This document shows positions 25,493 to 34,459 of a stretch of 64,000 nt of DNA, in pieces (positions within the stretch are counted from its first letter, which is position 1; every line of letters starts with the position of its first letter). Source of the stretch: SZUA-545 sp050297855 (GTDB lineage: Bacteria > Campylobacterota > Campylobacteria > Campylobacterales > SZUA-545); contig JBNKTC010000008.1 in assembly GCA_050297855.1 (NCBI GenBank), positions 76,083-140,082 on the forward strand, in the 5' to 3' direction. The notes beneath the pieces are model-generated. The model saw only the letters and a list, made by a program, of their open reading frames with translations, was not told where the DNA came from and searched no databases. A program made the position numbers and the translations under genes.

Positions 25493-25986
25493 AAAAATCT
25501 ATTCACTTTTGTTGTTCCTTGCTAATGTTTCCTTTATTGCTCGGGTGTTCAGGTGATCTAGATGGTCTACCGGCTGATCCGGGTGAGGCGGGCAAAAAAA
25601 CCCTCGAAGGCATCGACTCCGACAATGACGGCGTACGGGACGATATTCAGCGATATATCGCTATCGAATATCCCGATTCGGAGAAAATAAGACGGGTACT
25701 TACGGACAAGGCAAAAGCCGATCAGGCATTTATCCTGAATGCGGATGACAGGGAGAAGGTCCTGGAAGCAAATACGGAACAGGGTAAAGCAATTGACTGT
25801 TTGTGGTATATCGATCCTGAGACGGCAAGTACTAACTATAAAAAACTCAAAGCCCAAGTGCTCAATACCGAGGAAAGAATCAGGGCATGGATCAAAGCCG
25901 ATTCCCAATTGGGAGGCATGACCTTTAGCGTGCCGCTCGACGGAAAGGCACAATGCACCTTCGATCCCGATCAGATGGAGAATTAG
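25489..25986 (+). CDS. Lipoprotein with Ca-binding-like repeat
   Basis: A 165-residue lipoprotein. The signal ends in the lipobox LLLGC (Cys at about residue 20). After the lipidation site, residues about 43-52 read SDNDGVRDDIQ, a calcium-loop-like motif of the thrombospondin type 3 kind. Two more cysteines (DCLWYI, QCTFDP) could form a disulfide in the periplasm. It is coupled to the small ORF before it and 8 bases from the hydrolase gene after it. Function unknown. Confidence 0.7.
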   Translation: MKKSIHFCCSLLMFPLLLGCSGDLDGLPADPGEAGKKTLEGIDSDNDGVRDDIQRYIAIEYPDSEKIRRVLTDKAKADQAFILNADDREKVLEANTEQGKAIDCLWYIDPETASTNYKKLKAQVLNTEERIRAWIKADSQLGGMTFSVPLDGKAQCTFDPDQMEN

Positions 25987-25994
25987 GAGATACC

Positions 25995-27065
25995 ATGAAA
26001 AAGATAATTCTAATATGTCTGCTGGCTTTGTTTTCAACAAACGCTTTTGCTGAAAATTGTTCCGTTTCCGAAAGAAAACTGGCGATTTATTTCAGCAATG
26101 GGATGTTTAACGATCAAAATGATGCTCGCAGTTCGCTAAAGGCTCTTATGGACACAACTGTACCCCATCTACAAGCCCAAGGCTATACCCTGAATTACGA
26201 TATTGCCTATAACCAAAACGAAGAGTGGTATTATCAGATTTTGGAGGTTTTCAGGCAGAGAGAACTGGAAGAATGGTCGTTATTCTACCGTTGGTTGAGT
26301 GCTTTGGAGGTAGCCCCAGACTGGTTCCAGGAGGCTATGAAGTCTACCACGCAGTCAATTGAATCTTACAATTATGTCGTGGATGAGGACTTACAAAACC
26401 ATATTGCCAAATACAAATCAGAGATACAAAGCTGTAAGAGATTATTAATTGTCGCGCATTCCCAGGGAAACTTTTACGCCAATAGTGCCTGGGACGCGAT
26501 TTATCAGGGGAAGATAGATTCAGAGAAATACTACATGAACCGTTTCCCGAATATTGGTTTGTTTTCGGTAGCCACACCTGCGGGACATGTGGGAGATTGG
26601 TTATTAACTCTTGACGATCACAAACCGATAACGCGTTATGTAACTTCGAGTAATGACTGGGTGATCAATGCGGTAAGAGCACTGGGGTATACGGTACTCC
26701 CTGCAACGCATACCAACACCCATGATGATGCCGACTGGAAACATCACTCCTTTGCGGATTCTTACCTGAACGGCGATGTAACCGGTTCGGTTTTGACTCA
26801 GGGGATACAGGATATTGTCGGCAGGTTGGAGACACTCCCTTTTGACCGGACAGCACTTGAATCATCCTCCCTGAAGTCTGTGGGATATCTACCCGAATCA
26901 AAAATACTGGAAGCAGAGTTTGTCAGCGACGGAAGCATCTACAGATATTACGACGTACCACAAACAACTTACGATGGATTGATGGCTGCAGATTCACACG
27001 GCAGTTATTTTTACTCGAATATCCGAACAAGTTTTACGTATAAAAAAGTCTATGACGGTATATAG
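25995..27065 (+). CDS. Secreted lipase-like protein with C-terminal KTSC domain
   Basis: A 356-residue exported protein (signal MKKIILICLLALFSTNAFA). Near residue 155 the sequence LLIVAHSQGNFYAN carries a nucleophile Ser like the alpha/beta-hydrolase GxSxG motif, but with A-H before it. Residues about 295-356 form a KTSC domain (SLKSVGYL, IYRYYDVPQTTYDGLMAA, SYFYSNIR), a small domain found alone or at the end of lipases and nucleases. The ATG at 25995 follows AGGAGATACC. It may act on lipid outside the cytoplasm; substrate unknown. Confidence 0.65.
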   Translation: MKKIILICLLALFSTNAFAENCSVSERKLAIYFSNGMFNDQNDARSSLKALMDTTVPHLQAQGYTLNYDIAYNQNEEWYYQILEVFRQRELEEWSLFYRWLSALEVAPDWFQEAMKSTTQSIESYNYVVDEDLQNHIAKYKSEIQSCKRLLIVAHSQGNFYANSAWDAIYQGKIDSEKYYMNRFPNIGLFSVATPAGHVGDWLLTLDDHKPITRYVTSSNDWVINAVRALGYTVLPATHTNTHDDADWKHHSFADSYLNGDVTGSVLTQGIQDIVGRLETLPFDRTALESSSLKSVGYLPESKILEAEFVSDGSIYRYYDVPQTTYDGLMAADSHGSYFYSNIRTSFTYKKVYDGI

Positions 27066-27151
27066 CCCTAACAAGGCACTCCCCCTGACCACTGCACATA
27101 GGGATATGGTTGGGGTTTTAGAGAACACTTTACAACTACGACACTTAGTGG

Positions 27152-27157
27152 TATACT
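27152..27157 (+). promoter_or_regulatory. -10 box close to the second toxin gene
   Basis: TATACT ends 6 bases before the toxin ATG, and no ribosome site lies between. Transcription would begin at or next to the ATG, so the mRNA may be leaderless. Confidence 0.4.
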
Positions 27158-27163
27158 TCCTAT

Positions 27164-27544
27164 ATGAATAGAGTATTTAAGACCCGTTATTTCAACCGTT
27201 GGATGCGAAAAACGGAATTAACCGATAAAACGTTATGCGATGCGGTGACGGAAATGAAATCGGGTCTTATCGATGCAGACCTGGGCGGCGGGGTTGTCAA
27301 AAAACGTGTAGCCGTTCCCGGTCGGGGTAAAAGCGGAAGTACAAGGACACTTCTGGCAACCAATAAGGATGACCGTTGGTTTTTTGTGTTCGGCTTCGAG
27401 AAGAGCGAACGAGGCAACATCAGCTCCAAAGAGCTTGAAGCCCTGCAAAAAATCGCAGCGGATTATCTGGCCCTGGGCGATATCGATCTGGAAGTCCTTG
27501 TAAAAAACCATTCTGTAGAGGAGATATGCAATGAGCAAGAATAA
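27164..27544 (+). CDS. RelE/HigB-type toxin
   Basis: A 126-residue protein of the RelE/HigB superfamily known as the 'type II toxin, RelE/ParE' longer form: FKTRYFNRWMRKTELTDKTL, then VVKKRVAVPGRGKSGSTRTLLA and WFFVFGFEKSER. The Arg/Lys-rich middle strands fit an mRNA-cleaving site. It overlaps the following HTH antitoxin gene by 14 bases, so the toxin comes first, as in HigBA systems. No ribosome site is visible. Confidence 0.8.
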   Translation: MNRVFKTRYFNRWMRKTELTDKTLCDAVTEMKSGLIDADLGGGVVKKRVAVPGRGKSGSTRTLLATNKDDRWFFVFGFEKSERGNISSKELEALQKIAADYLALGDIDLEVLVKNHSVEEICNEQE

Positions 27545-27845
27545 AAGCCGAATTCTTGATGCGGTACATGAGAGTGCAGCTGATCTTCATGCCGCCGGTT
27601 TTATCGATAAACGCCGGATGCAGGAGTACGACCTTTTACGCCATGATGAAATTCCCGATTATTCGGCGGAAAAAATCAAAAGTCTTAGAGAACGTTACCG
27701 GATCAGCCAGGCAGTTTTGGCATCGCTGCTAAATATCAGCCTTTCGACGATTCGCCAGTGGGAGGCGGGTGACAAACACCCCAGCGGCCCCTCAAAAAAA
27801 CTTCTCAATCTACTTGACCGCAAGGGATTAGAAGCGGTGGCCTGA
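27531..27845 (+). CDS. HigA-type XRE antitoxin
   Basis: A 104-residue protein with an XRE helix-turn-helix at about 55-100 (KIKSLRERYRISQAVLASLL, then STIRQWEAGDK). It would bind its own promoter and neutralise the toxin at 27164. GAGGAGATATGCA precedes the ATG. The gene overlaps the toxin by 14 bases and is followed 37 bases later by the second DUF1801 copy. Confidence 0.85.
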   Translation: MSKNKSRILDAVHESAADLHAAGFIDKRRMQEYDLLRHDEIPDYSAEKIKSLRERYRISQAVLASLLNISLSTIRQWEAGDKHPSGPSKKLLNLLDRKGLEAVA

Positions 27846-27882
27846 TGGAGCGCCCGTTAGTGTTTCGTCTACTGGTAAAACA

Positions 27883-28269
27883 ATGAATATCCCCCGAACC
27901 TCCTATGAGAGAGACAGCACAGGCGAACACGCCGATCTCTTCCTGAAGGTGCGTGATTATATTAAGGTGTGCATCGGCAACGACGCCAGAGAAAAACACA
28001 GCGCAAACATCACGACACTCCGCTCCAAAGAGGGCGGCTTCTGCTACATACGGGTCAAAGACGACCACATCCACATCGGCTGGCTCCGCGGCCGCCACCT
28101 ACCCGACCCCAACAACCTGCTCTTCGGAAAAGCCAAAACCATCCGCGGCCAGAAAGTCTACAAACTGGACAAACCCACCCGCGAAGCCATCAAGCATTAC
28201 GTTCATGAAACGTTGATGTTTTTGTTCGAGCACAATGCACTGCTGGAGTTGAAAAATAAGAGGAGATAG
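27883..28269 (+). CDS. DUF1801-like protein, copy 2
   Basis: A 128-residue protein about 91% identical to the one at 24773, with changes spread through the sequence (for example the Y/H in DDYIHIG and the H/Y in QKVHKL). DNA identity fades at both gene ends, so only the coding part is shared. Third gene of the HigBA-like set. Function unknown. Confidence 0.8.
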   Translation: MNIPRTSYERDSTGEHADLFLKVRDYIKVCIGNDAREKHSANITTLRSKEGGFCYIRVKDDHIHIGWLRGRHLPDPNNLLFGKAKTIRGQKVYKLDKPTREAIKHYVHETLMFLFEHNALLELKNKRR

Positions 28270-28343
28270 TTCCTGGCTCTTTTCCCAAAAAAGAAAGCAA
28301 AGCAAAGAAAAGCGCTTCTTGAAACATTTTAGTAGTTCTAATT

Positions 28344-28349
28344 TATAAT
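28344..28349 (+). promoter_or_regulatory. -10 box of the coiled-coil lipoprotein gene
   Basis: TATAAT in AT-rich DNA, 62 bases before the lipoprotein ATG at 28411. Confidence 0.45.
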
Positions 28350-28410
28350 ATAAGGATAATACATTTGCAGGCCGCCATGAAGCGTTCTGCTAGGTGCCAA
28401 AAGGATATTG

Positions 28411-28899
28411 ATGAAGCTTTCATACATTTTATTGCTAGTTATACCGTTTATCTTTGCTTCTTGTGCGACAAAAGGTGACTTTGACGTATTGACTCAAGAA
28501 CTGCGTGAGAACAAACACAAAAACGAAACTAAGATGATAGAACTTGAAAAAGAGATGCGTATAACAAAAGAAGAGATGGTAGCGCTTGAAAAAGAAGGCA
28601 AAAGATCTTCCGACGAATACAAAGCCGTCGCACAGAAATATCAGGATATAAAAGTCGAGATCGCCGACGTAAAAGAAGAGATTAAAAATAATACAGACGA
28701 TCTATTGCGACATGAAGAAATGATCGCAAGAAACAGCAAAAAAATCAACGAGTTGAGCAAGGATAAAAAAGAGCGGGATAAAAATAAAAAAGCTGTGGAA
28801 AAGCTGAACGACGAGATGGATGAAATCGATAGGAAATATAACGAAAAAATCAAAAAGCTACACGAAGCTGAGAAAAAAGGCGACTCAAATGGAGAATGA
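28411..28899 (+). CDS. Coiled-coil lipoprotein
   Basis: A 162-residue lipoprotein with the signal MKLSYILLLVIPFIFASCAT; the Cys at about residue 18 would be lipidated. The rest is almost all charged helix (Lys, Glu, Asp, Asn), with heptad-like runs such as MIELEKEMRITKEEMVALEK, so it is a rod-like coiled coil in the periplasm. The ATG at 28411 follows AAGGATATTG. Its end overlaps the following membrane protein gene by 11 bases. Confidence 0.75.
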   Translation: MKLSYILLLVIPFIFASCATKGDFDVLTQELRENKHKNETKMIELEKEMRITKEEMVALEKEGKRSSDEYKAVAQKYQDIKVEIADVKEEIKNNTDDLLRHEEMIARNSKKINELSKDKKERDKNKKAVEKLNDEMDEIDRKYNEKIKKLHEAEKKGDSNGE

Positions 28900-29191
28900 G
28901 AATTTTTTAAAAAAAAATCTACTGAATATAGCCATAGGGCTCATATTGATAAATATTTTAATTAGCGTATGGCTGGTCTTTAATATCAATGCCAATAAGC
29001 GTTCCATTGAGGACGTGGTTTTAAAAACAGATAAACTGGACAAAACAGTCGATCCGATAAAACTACAAACGATGATGCTGGTAATCGAAAAACATGAAGA
29101 GCAAATAGACAGACTGAAAAAAAGCCTGAATCAATTGGCGGGAATAAACAACCATAAGGTGAAGCCGATACGCGACGGAAGCGCGAGATAA
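28889..29191 (+). CDS. Single-pass membrane coiled-coil protein
   Basis: A 100-residue protein. A hydrophobic segment at about 11-30 (NIAIGLILINILISVWLVFN) anchors it, and the rest (IEKHEEQIDRLKKSLNQL) is a coiled coil. The start is the ATG at 28889 (MENENFLKKN), within the end of the lipoprotein gene; it probably works with that lipoprotein. The family is not recognised. Confidence 0.6.
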   Translation: MENENFLKKNLLNIAIGLILINILISVWLVFNINANKRSIEDVVLKTDKLDKTVDPIKLQTMMLVIEKHEEQIDRLKKSLNQLAGINNHKVKPIRDGSAR

Positions 29192-29555
29192 GGGCCACCC
29201 CTTCCCCTTTCCCCCAAAAATAAAGCCAAAAAAACCGCTTTCTTTCCAAAATTGTGTGACTTTGTTTTTCCCCGACGGAGAAGTAAAAAAGAGGAAAAAG
29301 GACGAGGACTGTGTGTCCTCACTTCGTTGCGAAGTTCCCTTCGGTCACGAGGCGAAGAGAGCGCCCAACGGAAGTGCCCTTGGGGTATTCCGCAGGCCCC
29401 TCTTTTTTACGCCGGAGGAGGGAGAAAGATGCAATTCCGAAGGAACGAGGACCAACACAACCGTCTGACGCTTCTTTGGCCTACCTTTCTTCTAAAGAAA
29501 GAGTAGGTGCCCTAGCCCGGCATGAGGGCGGGATGTACGTGGTTTTTCAAGACCT
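29192..29555. other. Gene-free stretch with repeat remnant
   Basis: No convincing gene is seen in these 364 bases. Short frames here have no ribosome sites and no recognisable domain. At 29314-29336 lies a 23-base segment that matches 47500-47522 in 21 positions. Upstream, AGGAC-TGTGT-GTCCT forms a small hairpin at about 29305-29319. The DNA looks like degraded repeat sequence at the edge of the island. Confidence 0.5.
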
Positions 29556-32500
29556 CTACATGGAAACACAATGTACTTTTATTTCTGCAAACTCTTCCTC
29601 ATTGGAGCATACCTCTTTCCATGTCAATACTTCTTTTGGAATTGTTTTTTTCTGTTTGGTATAAAAATGAAATAATTCTTCTACCAAACCAACTGCTTTT
29701 TCTCTATGTTTCAAACGCATAAAAAAATCTTTTTTACTTAAGTTATGATCTAATCGAGTTGAATCCAATAAAACAGTGAGACATTCTAAAACTTTACTTT
29801 GGATATTCTCTTCAAAAAAGTGAGGAAAATCTTTAACAACCCTTTGTATTAAACTTATAGATGATGCCAATCCAACTTCATGTGTCCAATATATTTTTTG
29901 ACTCGTTGTGATTAAAAGATTTTCAAGATGAGCTCGACTTATGTTATGACTATGCTTTATTAATTCTAAGATTGCATGTAGCCCTTCATTAACTTGCCAT
30001 TCTATATTACTTCTCAAAGTATTCTCAATTTCCCCTACAAGGATATTTTCGTCAAAATCTAAAAGATGTATACTTGTAGCTTTTAACTTTATGGTTTCTA
30101 ATCCATACTCATCAAATTCTTTTATCAACTGTTTTAATGAAGCACGCTGCTTATCTTTAATCGTCTCTTTTTCAAATCTCGGTAAAACAACTACAATTAA
30201 AACCTCTATCAATGTATAAAAACGACTTTTGTGTTCATCTTTTATTGAACCAAAGGGGTTATTATTATCTTGTGTTTTTAGAAACTGCTTATCTTTATTC
30301 CACCAATCTATCAATTTATCCAACAGATCATCAATCTCTTCCTTTGACCAATCTATATATTGACTGGCACCAAGAATTTCAGTAACTAACGGAATATATC
30401 CTTGTGTCATTGGTAACCCTTGATCTTTTTGAGACGCATGTACTGGGAAATCTGTTTCTGAAATATATTTTTTTATTAATGCACTTGGATATACTGTATC
30501 TGGATGTGGTAGGTCAAGAAAAGCAAATTTGTGAAATTGTGTGTTTGAAGGAAAAGCATCTTCATCTGTCTTAGACCAAAGAACAGATCCCAGTTCCACT
30601 GATTGATCACCTGACAATAAATCGAATTCATAAAGCTTACACAAAGTGGAGATACCCCATTTTCGTTTCAAGTCTTCTTGAGAAGAAGCCAAATCAAAAA
30701 AATATGTTATTTGTTTTTTATCGAGTTCAAGTTTTTGGTATGAATTAATAACTTCATCTGTAATTCGAAGATAAAGCAATGGATTTTGAAATTCCTCTTC
30801 AAGAAGTATATTGGTATTTTCTGGATATGGAATATCGATTAATTTTGGAAGAAGATAATATTGTTCTTTAGAAGAGTATGTTAATAACAATCTTTTCATA
30901 AGATTGCCAATTCCCTTGTAGTGATGCTTATGTTTACTAGAATATATTTTTTGTAAAAACTCTAATAACAGTATTTTTTTATCATTGGTGCTTTTACAAC
31001 ATAAACGTGACAAAATTTCTGGGACAGTCTTCGCCAACAGCACACCAAAGTTATCAACATATAATCCTCTACCTTGAGCAATATCCGACTCTACCTTGTT
31101 TAAAATTTGTAAATATTCTACAATCAGGTTGTCAATATTCGAAATTTTTAATTTAAATAAAGATTGACGATCAAACATCTGATCAATCACTTTCTCATCT
31201 CCAAGACGCATTAAAATAATATGTGCCCAATTTGGAGAGTACTTAGATAGCCTCTGTATGGCTCCTTCTGTACTTTCTTTCCCAAAACTTAATCCCGCTA
31301 GTCTGTAAGGCAGACCCAATTCTTCCCTGAATCTTACAAATCGGTATGCTTCAAGCACATCTTGGTTTGAACTTCCTAAATGGTGTGTTTTAACTGTTTG
31401 ACCAATATCAAATCCAAGTTTTTCCGTAACAGGACTCTTCTCAATATATGGCTGTTCCAACTTTTTCTCAAACAGCTTTATTTCATTCCATAGATCACAC
31501 TTATACTGCTTAAGGGTATTCCACCTTTCAGTAAATTGACGTCTAATTTCTTCTTGTTTATCCCATTGACCATTTTGTATGGCATTTGACTGTTTTATAT
31601 AGTGTGTTAATAACATAATAGAAGCTTCTTGCGAAACCAATGTATAGTTAATGGTCACAGGTTTTAAGTTAAGCTTATTCCTCACCTCAAGTAAGGAACG
31701 TTCTAAAATTTGAGCTGCTTCCTCTCCTTCACCAATCTCTGCCAAAATTCCTGCGCGCTTCGCTTCCCAAAATGGAAGAGAAAAATTTACAGGCCATTTA
31801 CCTAACTCAGATTTTACTTTTGGAATATCCAAATTAAAAAGAGCGAATAATACTCGTTCAAAATATAAAGAGTTTTTTTGCTCTAGCGAAAAAACATCCT
31901 CCAAAATATCTAATCTTCTATTTGTTTGTTCCCATTTGTCGGACATACCTTCTTCACGATAAAAACGTAACATTGAAAGTGAAAGATATATCCATGTGGA
32001 ACGTATTTCTTGCCATGATAAAAGATTGTTTTCTTTATCAGCAACCTTTATTTCAGAACCTACAGATGTAATGTCTTGGAATGGCCAGTATTTATTTAGA
32101 ACCGTTTCAAATAACTCAGCAAGATTATTATAAATTGGAACCAAGCATCTTTCAAGACGCCAATTCAGTTCAAATGAGAAGTATAAATCTAGTGTTTCGG
32201 GTAATACATCATTTACAGAAATATAGCTAATCCAACGTTCAGTTGATTGCCATAAGCTATTTCTATTTTCTTCAGGTACCACTACCCAGCCAGGAAAATT
32301 CAACCTGACTGTTTTCCATTCTTCAAGTAATTCCCTGAGTTGCAACAATTTATCTTGTTTGCTGTCAGGATATAGTTTTTTGGAATTTTCAGGCCAACCC
32401 AATCGGTTTTCCTCTTTCTTCCGTGAAAACAAATAATCAAAAAAACGTTCTATTGCATTGTAGTGACTTTTGCCAATGTCCGGAGAGCTAGAAAAATCAA

Positions 32501-33275
32501 TTAGTACTATGTTCCTCTGTTCCAACAATTTTTTTTGTGCATCTGATAAACTAAATATGCCAATTAGATATATTTTGGGTGAATTTTCTTTACCCAAGTT
32601 ATCCCTAATCCAGCCTATCCACTGAAGGAAGTTGGGATCATCACCTGAAAAACCGATGAGGCAAAGTGTATTTTCTAATAACGATTGTTGAACAGTATTT
32701 ACAAATGGAGCAAAATCTCTTGGATAAGTCCGATAATCCTCTTCTGTTATAATAAAAGGTCGTTCAGATGGAAAGCTACCGTGTAGTTTTATAATTCTTG
32801 GTTTTTCCGAATATACTAAATCTTCTTTGTTTATAACCAAATCAAATTTTTGTGAAGATATTGAATCACGGGCACGATCGAGTAAAGTATCATAGTTAGT
32901 AGTAAATACATCTGACCATGGGAGTTCTAATAATTTAATATGTAAGGGTGAAGGTCTACTGTCAGTATCGGGGATATTAGAGCGCAATAGTTGATCTAAT
33001 GCCGGCCTACCAAAAGCAGCTTGAACTTCATCGGCTAACTTTAACGCATTTAAATATCTATCTTCTCCTTTATCTTTATTTGGTTTTCTTCCATGTATCT
33101 TCTCAAAGAAAATATCCCCCAGAGTTGACCAAGCTGGAAAATCATAATTTGCATTTTTACTAAAACCTGCACCAACCATAATCGCTGCATGACTGGGAGT
33201 AGACCACAAGCGTTCGGCGATTTCATTTAAATGAGGTAGGATACTTTCATCAACTATAACATTACTTTTATTCAA
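29556..33275 (-). CDS. SIR2-domain protein, DSR1-like antiphage sirtuin candidate
   Basis: A 1239-residue protein. The N-terminal SIR2 domain (about 15-290) is intact: GAGFS at 35-39, TTNYDTLL with N127 and D129, KLHGS with H165, and LIGFSGDDPNF at 207-217. Those residues hydrolyse NAD in defence sirtuins. About 900 helical residues follow with no known domain, matching the DSR architecture in which the C-terminal part senses phage proteins. The start is a TTG at 33275 with GGAG upstream. The gene is clearly more AT-rich than its surroundings, which suggests horizontal transfer. Activation by phage is inference. Confidence 0.75.
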   Translation of the reverse strand: MNKSNVIVDESILPHLNEIAERLWSTPSHAAIMVGAGFSKNANYDFPAWSTLGDIFFEKIHGRKPNKDKGEDRYLNALKLADEVQAAFGRPALDQLLRSNIPDTDSRPSPLHIKLLELPWSDVFTTNYDTLLDRARDSISSQKFDLVINKEDLVYSEKPRIIKLHGSFPSERPFIITEEDYRTYPRDFAPFVNTVQQSLLENTLCLIGFSGDDPNFLQWIGWIRDNLGKENSPKIYLIGIFSLSDAQKKLLEQRNIVLIDFSSSPDIGKSHYNAIERFFDYLFSRKKEENRLGWPENSKKLYPDSKQDKLLQLRELLEEWKTVRLNFPGWVVVPEENRNSLWQSTERWISYISVNDVLPETLDLYFSFELNWRLERCLVPIYNNLAELFETVLNKYWPFQDITSVGSEIKVADKENNLLSWQEIRSTWIYLSLSMLRFYREEGMSDKWEQTNRRLDILEDVFSLEQKNSLYFERVLFALFNLDIPKVKSELGKWPVNFSLPFWEAKRAGILAEIGEGEEAAQILERSLLEVRNKLNLKPVTINYTLVSQEASIMLLTHYIKQSNAIQNGQWDKQEEIRRQFTERWNTLKQYKCDLWNEIKLFEKKLEQPYIEKSPVTEKLGFDIGQTVKTHHLGSSNQDVLEAYRFVRFREELGLPYRLAGLSFGKESTEGAIQRLSKYSPNWAHIILMRLGDEKVIDQMFDRQSLFKLKISNIDNLIVEYLQILNKVESDIAQGRGLYVDNFGVLLAKTVPEILSRLCCKSTNDKKILLLEFLQKIYSSKHKHHYKGIGNLMKRLLLTYSSKEQYYLLPKLIDIPYPENTNILLEEEFQNPLLYLRITDEVINSYQKLELDKKQITYFFDLASSQEDLKRKWGISTLCKLYEFDLLSGDQSVELGSVLWSKTDEDAFPSNTQFHKFAFLDLPHPDTVYPSALIKKYISETDFPVHASQKDQGLPMTQGYIPLVTEILGASQYIDWSKEEIDDLLDKLIDWWNKDKQFLKTQDNNNPFGSIKDEHKSRFYTLIEVLIVVVLPRFEKETIKDKQRASLKQLIKEFDEYGLETIKLKATSIHLLDFDENILVGEIENTLRSNIEWQVNEGLHAILELIKHSHNISRAHLENLLITTSQKIYWTHEVGLASSISLIQRVVKDFPHFFEENIQSKVLECLTVLLDSTRLDHNLSKKDFFMRLKHREKAVGLVEELFHFYTKQKKTIPKEVLTWKEVCSNEEEFAEIKVHCVSM

Positions 33276-33326
33276 AATATTCTCCAGTAATTTTTATATA
33301 GAGATAAAAGGGTAGTCCTTTTATCT

Positions 33327-33788
33327 CTATTGATCTTCCCTTTCAAACTGAACAGGTATTTTATTAGTATCCCTGATCACAACAGTACCAGCTAACTTGT
33401 CATGCCAGCTTTGTTTTCTTTTGTCAAACGCTACCCAGATGTATCCTAAGCACAGTGGAATGGTTGATAATATGTAGGCAAAATATCTTCCTATAGATTG
33501 ACCTAACGTAAGTTTTTGACCTGTTTTCGCGTCTACAATTTTTAAGTTCAGCGCCATCTTCCCAGGGGTGCCGTAAAAGCGCTGCCAGAACCAAATTGTT
33601 GCGACTAGAGGAACAACATAATTTAGAATAAAATCCCAAAAACCATGGAAATTTGTTTCTGAAGTCCAATACTCAGTGCCATATATTAGTGTTAATGGTA
33701 TACCGATGACTATTAGCATAACAACTATATCGATTAAAACTGCACCAAAACGTATCCAAAATCCCGCATATTCATGATTTTCCATCAT
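33327..33788 (-). CDS. RDD family membrane protein
   Basis: A 153-residue RDD protein. Segment 1 begins AGFWIRFGAVLIDIVVMLIV, with the Arg and Asp of the family name; further segments are at about 60-78 and 110-125. The motif PGKMALNLKIVDAKTG is typical. RDD proteins are poorly understood; some are Na+/H+ antiporters. It ends 51 bases upstream of the SIR2 start and shares the AT-rich character, so it may have arrived with it. Confidence 0.85.
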   Translation of the reverse strand: MMENHEYAGFWIRFGAVLIDIVVMLIVIGIPLTLIYGTEYWTSETNFHGFWDFILNYVVPLVATIWFWQRFYGTPGKMALNLKIVDAKTGQKLTLGQSIGRYFAYILSTIPLCLGYIWVAFDKRKQSWHDKLAGTVVIRDTNKIPVQFEREDQ

Positions 33789-33910
33789 AACCCTCTTCCT
33801 TGCTAGTATTTAATAAGTAATCATTATATGAAATAAAACTTATATTCATGTACTACTAAAACAGTTTAAAAATATTATATTGGATGAAAAGCCTTAATCC
33901 CCATTCATGC

Positions 33911-33916
33911 TATACT
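33911..33916 (+). promoter_or_regulatory. -10 box of the 33940 gene
   Basis: TATACT 23 bases before the ATG at 33940. Confidence 0.5.
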
Positions 33917-33939
33917 GAATCAAAAAAAAGGGAACCTCC

Positions 33940-34455
33940 ATGAACCGCGTCCTCATAGGCAAAAACCACAAACAAAGACCCCTATGGCAAAACGCCCTGG
34001 GAACGGTACTGATATATTTACCGCTCCTAATAGCCGTCCCCTTCACCATCGTAGCGGTCCTGCTCGTGCAATGGCACCTGAAGATCATGGGCGCGGAAAA
34101 CCTCAAAACCTACGGCGACTTTGTCCCCGACTGGATCAGCCACCGCTATACGCAAAAAGACCAGATCACCTTTACGACGGACATGCCGTGGTGGCAGCCA
34201 AGCCGCTACCGCATCTTCTGGCTTTTTAACTGCAAGGTCTACTGCCCTTTGAGCGTGGCGCTCTTTAGCTATCTGGTTTATCTGGTAAAGGTGGTGGAAA
34301 ACTGGTGGTGTCCCTTTTATCATGATAAAAAGGCGACGTATGAAGAGGGGGCGATCGATGCGTCGTTCTGGCACATCTACCCCGCGGAGCGGGAGAAGCT
34401 CGATCCCGAGGACCGGGCAAATCCCATCTGGAGCGGGACCGGCCGGACGTCCTGA
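33940..34455 (+). CDS. Unknown two-pass membrane protein
   Basis: A 171-residue protein with membrane segments at about 20-45 (GTVLIYLPLLIAVPFTIVAV) and 100-116 (YCPLSVALFSYLVYLVKVV). Trp- and Tyr-rich stretches between and after them (DMPWWQPSRYRIFWLF, ENWWCPFYHDKKATY) hint at binding at the membrane surface. The gene is GC-rich like the core genome, unlike the RDD and SIR2 genes upstream. The ATG follows AGGGAACCTCC. Family not recognised. Confidence 0.65.
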   Translation: MNRVLIGKNHKQRPLWQNALGTVLIYLPLLIAVPFTIVAVLLVQWHLKIMGAENLKTYGDFVPDWISHRYTQKDQITFTTDMPWWQPSRYRIFWLFNCKVYCPLSVALFSYLVYLVKVVENWWCPFYHDKKATYEEGAIDASFWHIYPAEREKLDPEDRANPIWSGTGRTS

Positions 34456-34459
34456 GGGG

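Noticed and set aside
24773..28269. Insertion sequence as the cause of the DUF1801 duplication
   Set aside because: No transposase, terminal inverted repeats or target duplications flank either copy, and similarity stops at the gene ends.
29252..29722. Overlapping small frames at the edge of the island
   Set aside because: Three frames overlap each other, have no ribosome site and no domain, and run into the 3' end of the SIR2 gene on the other strand.
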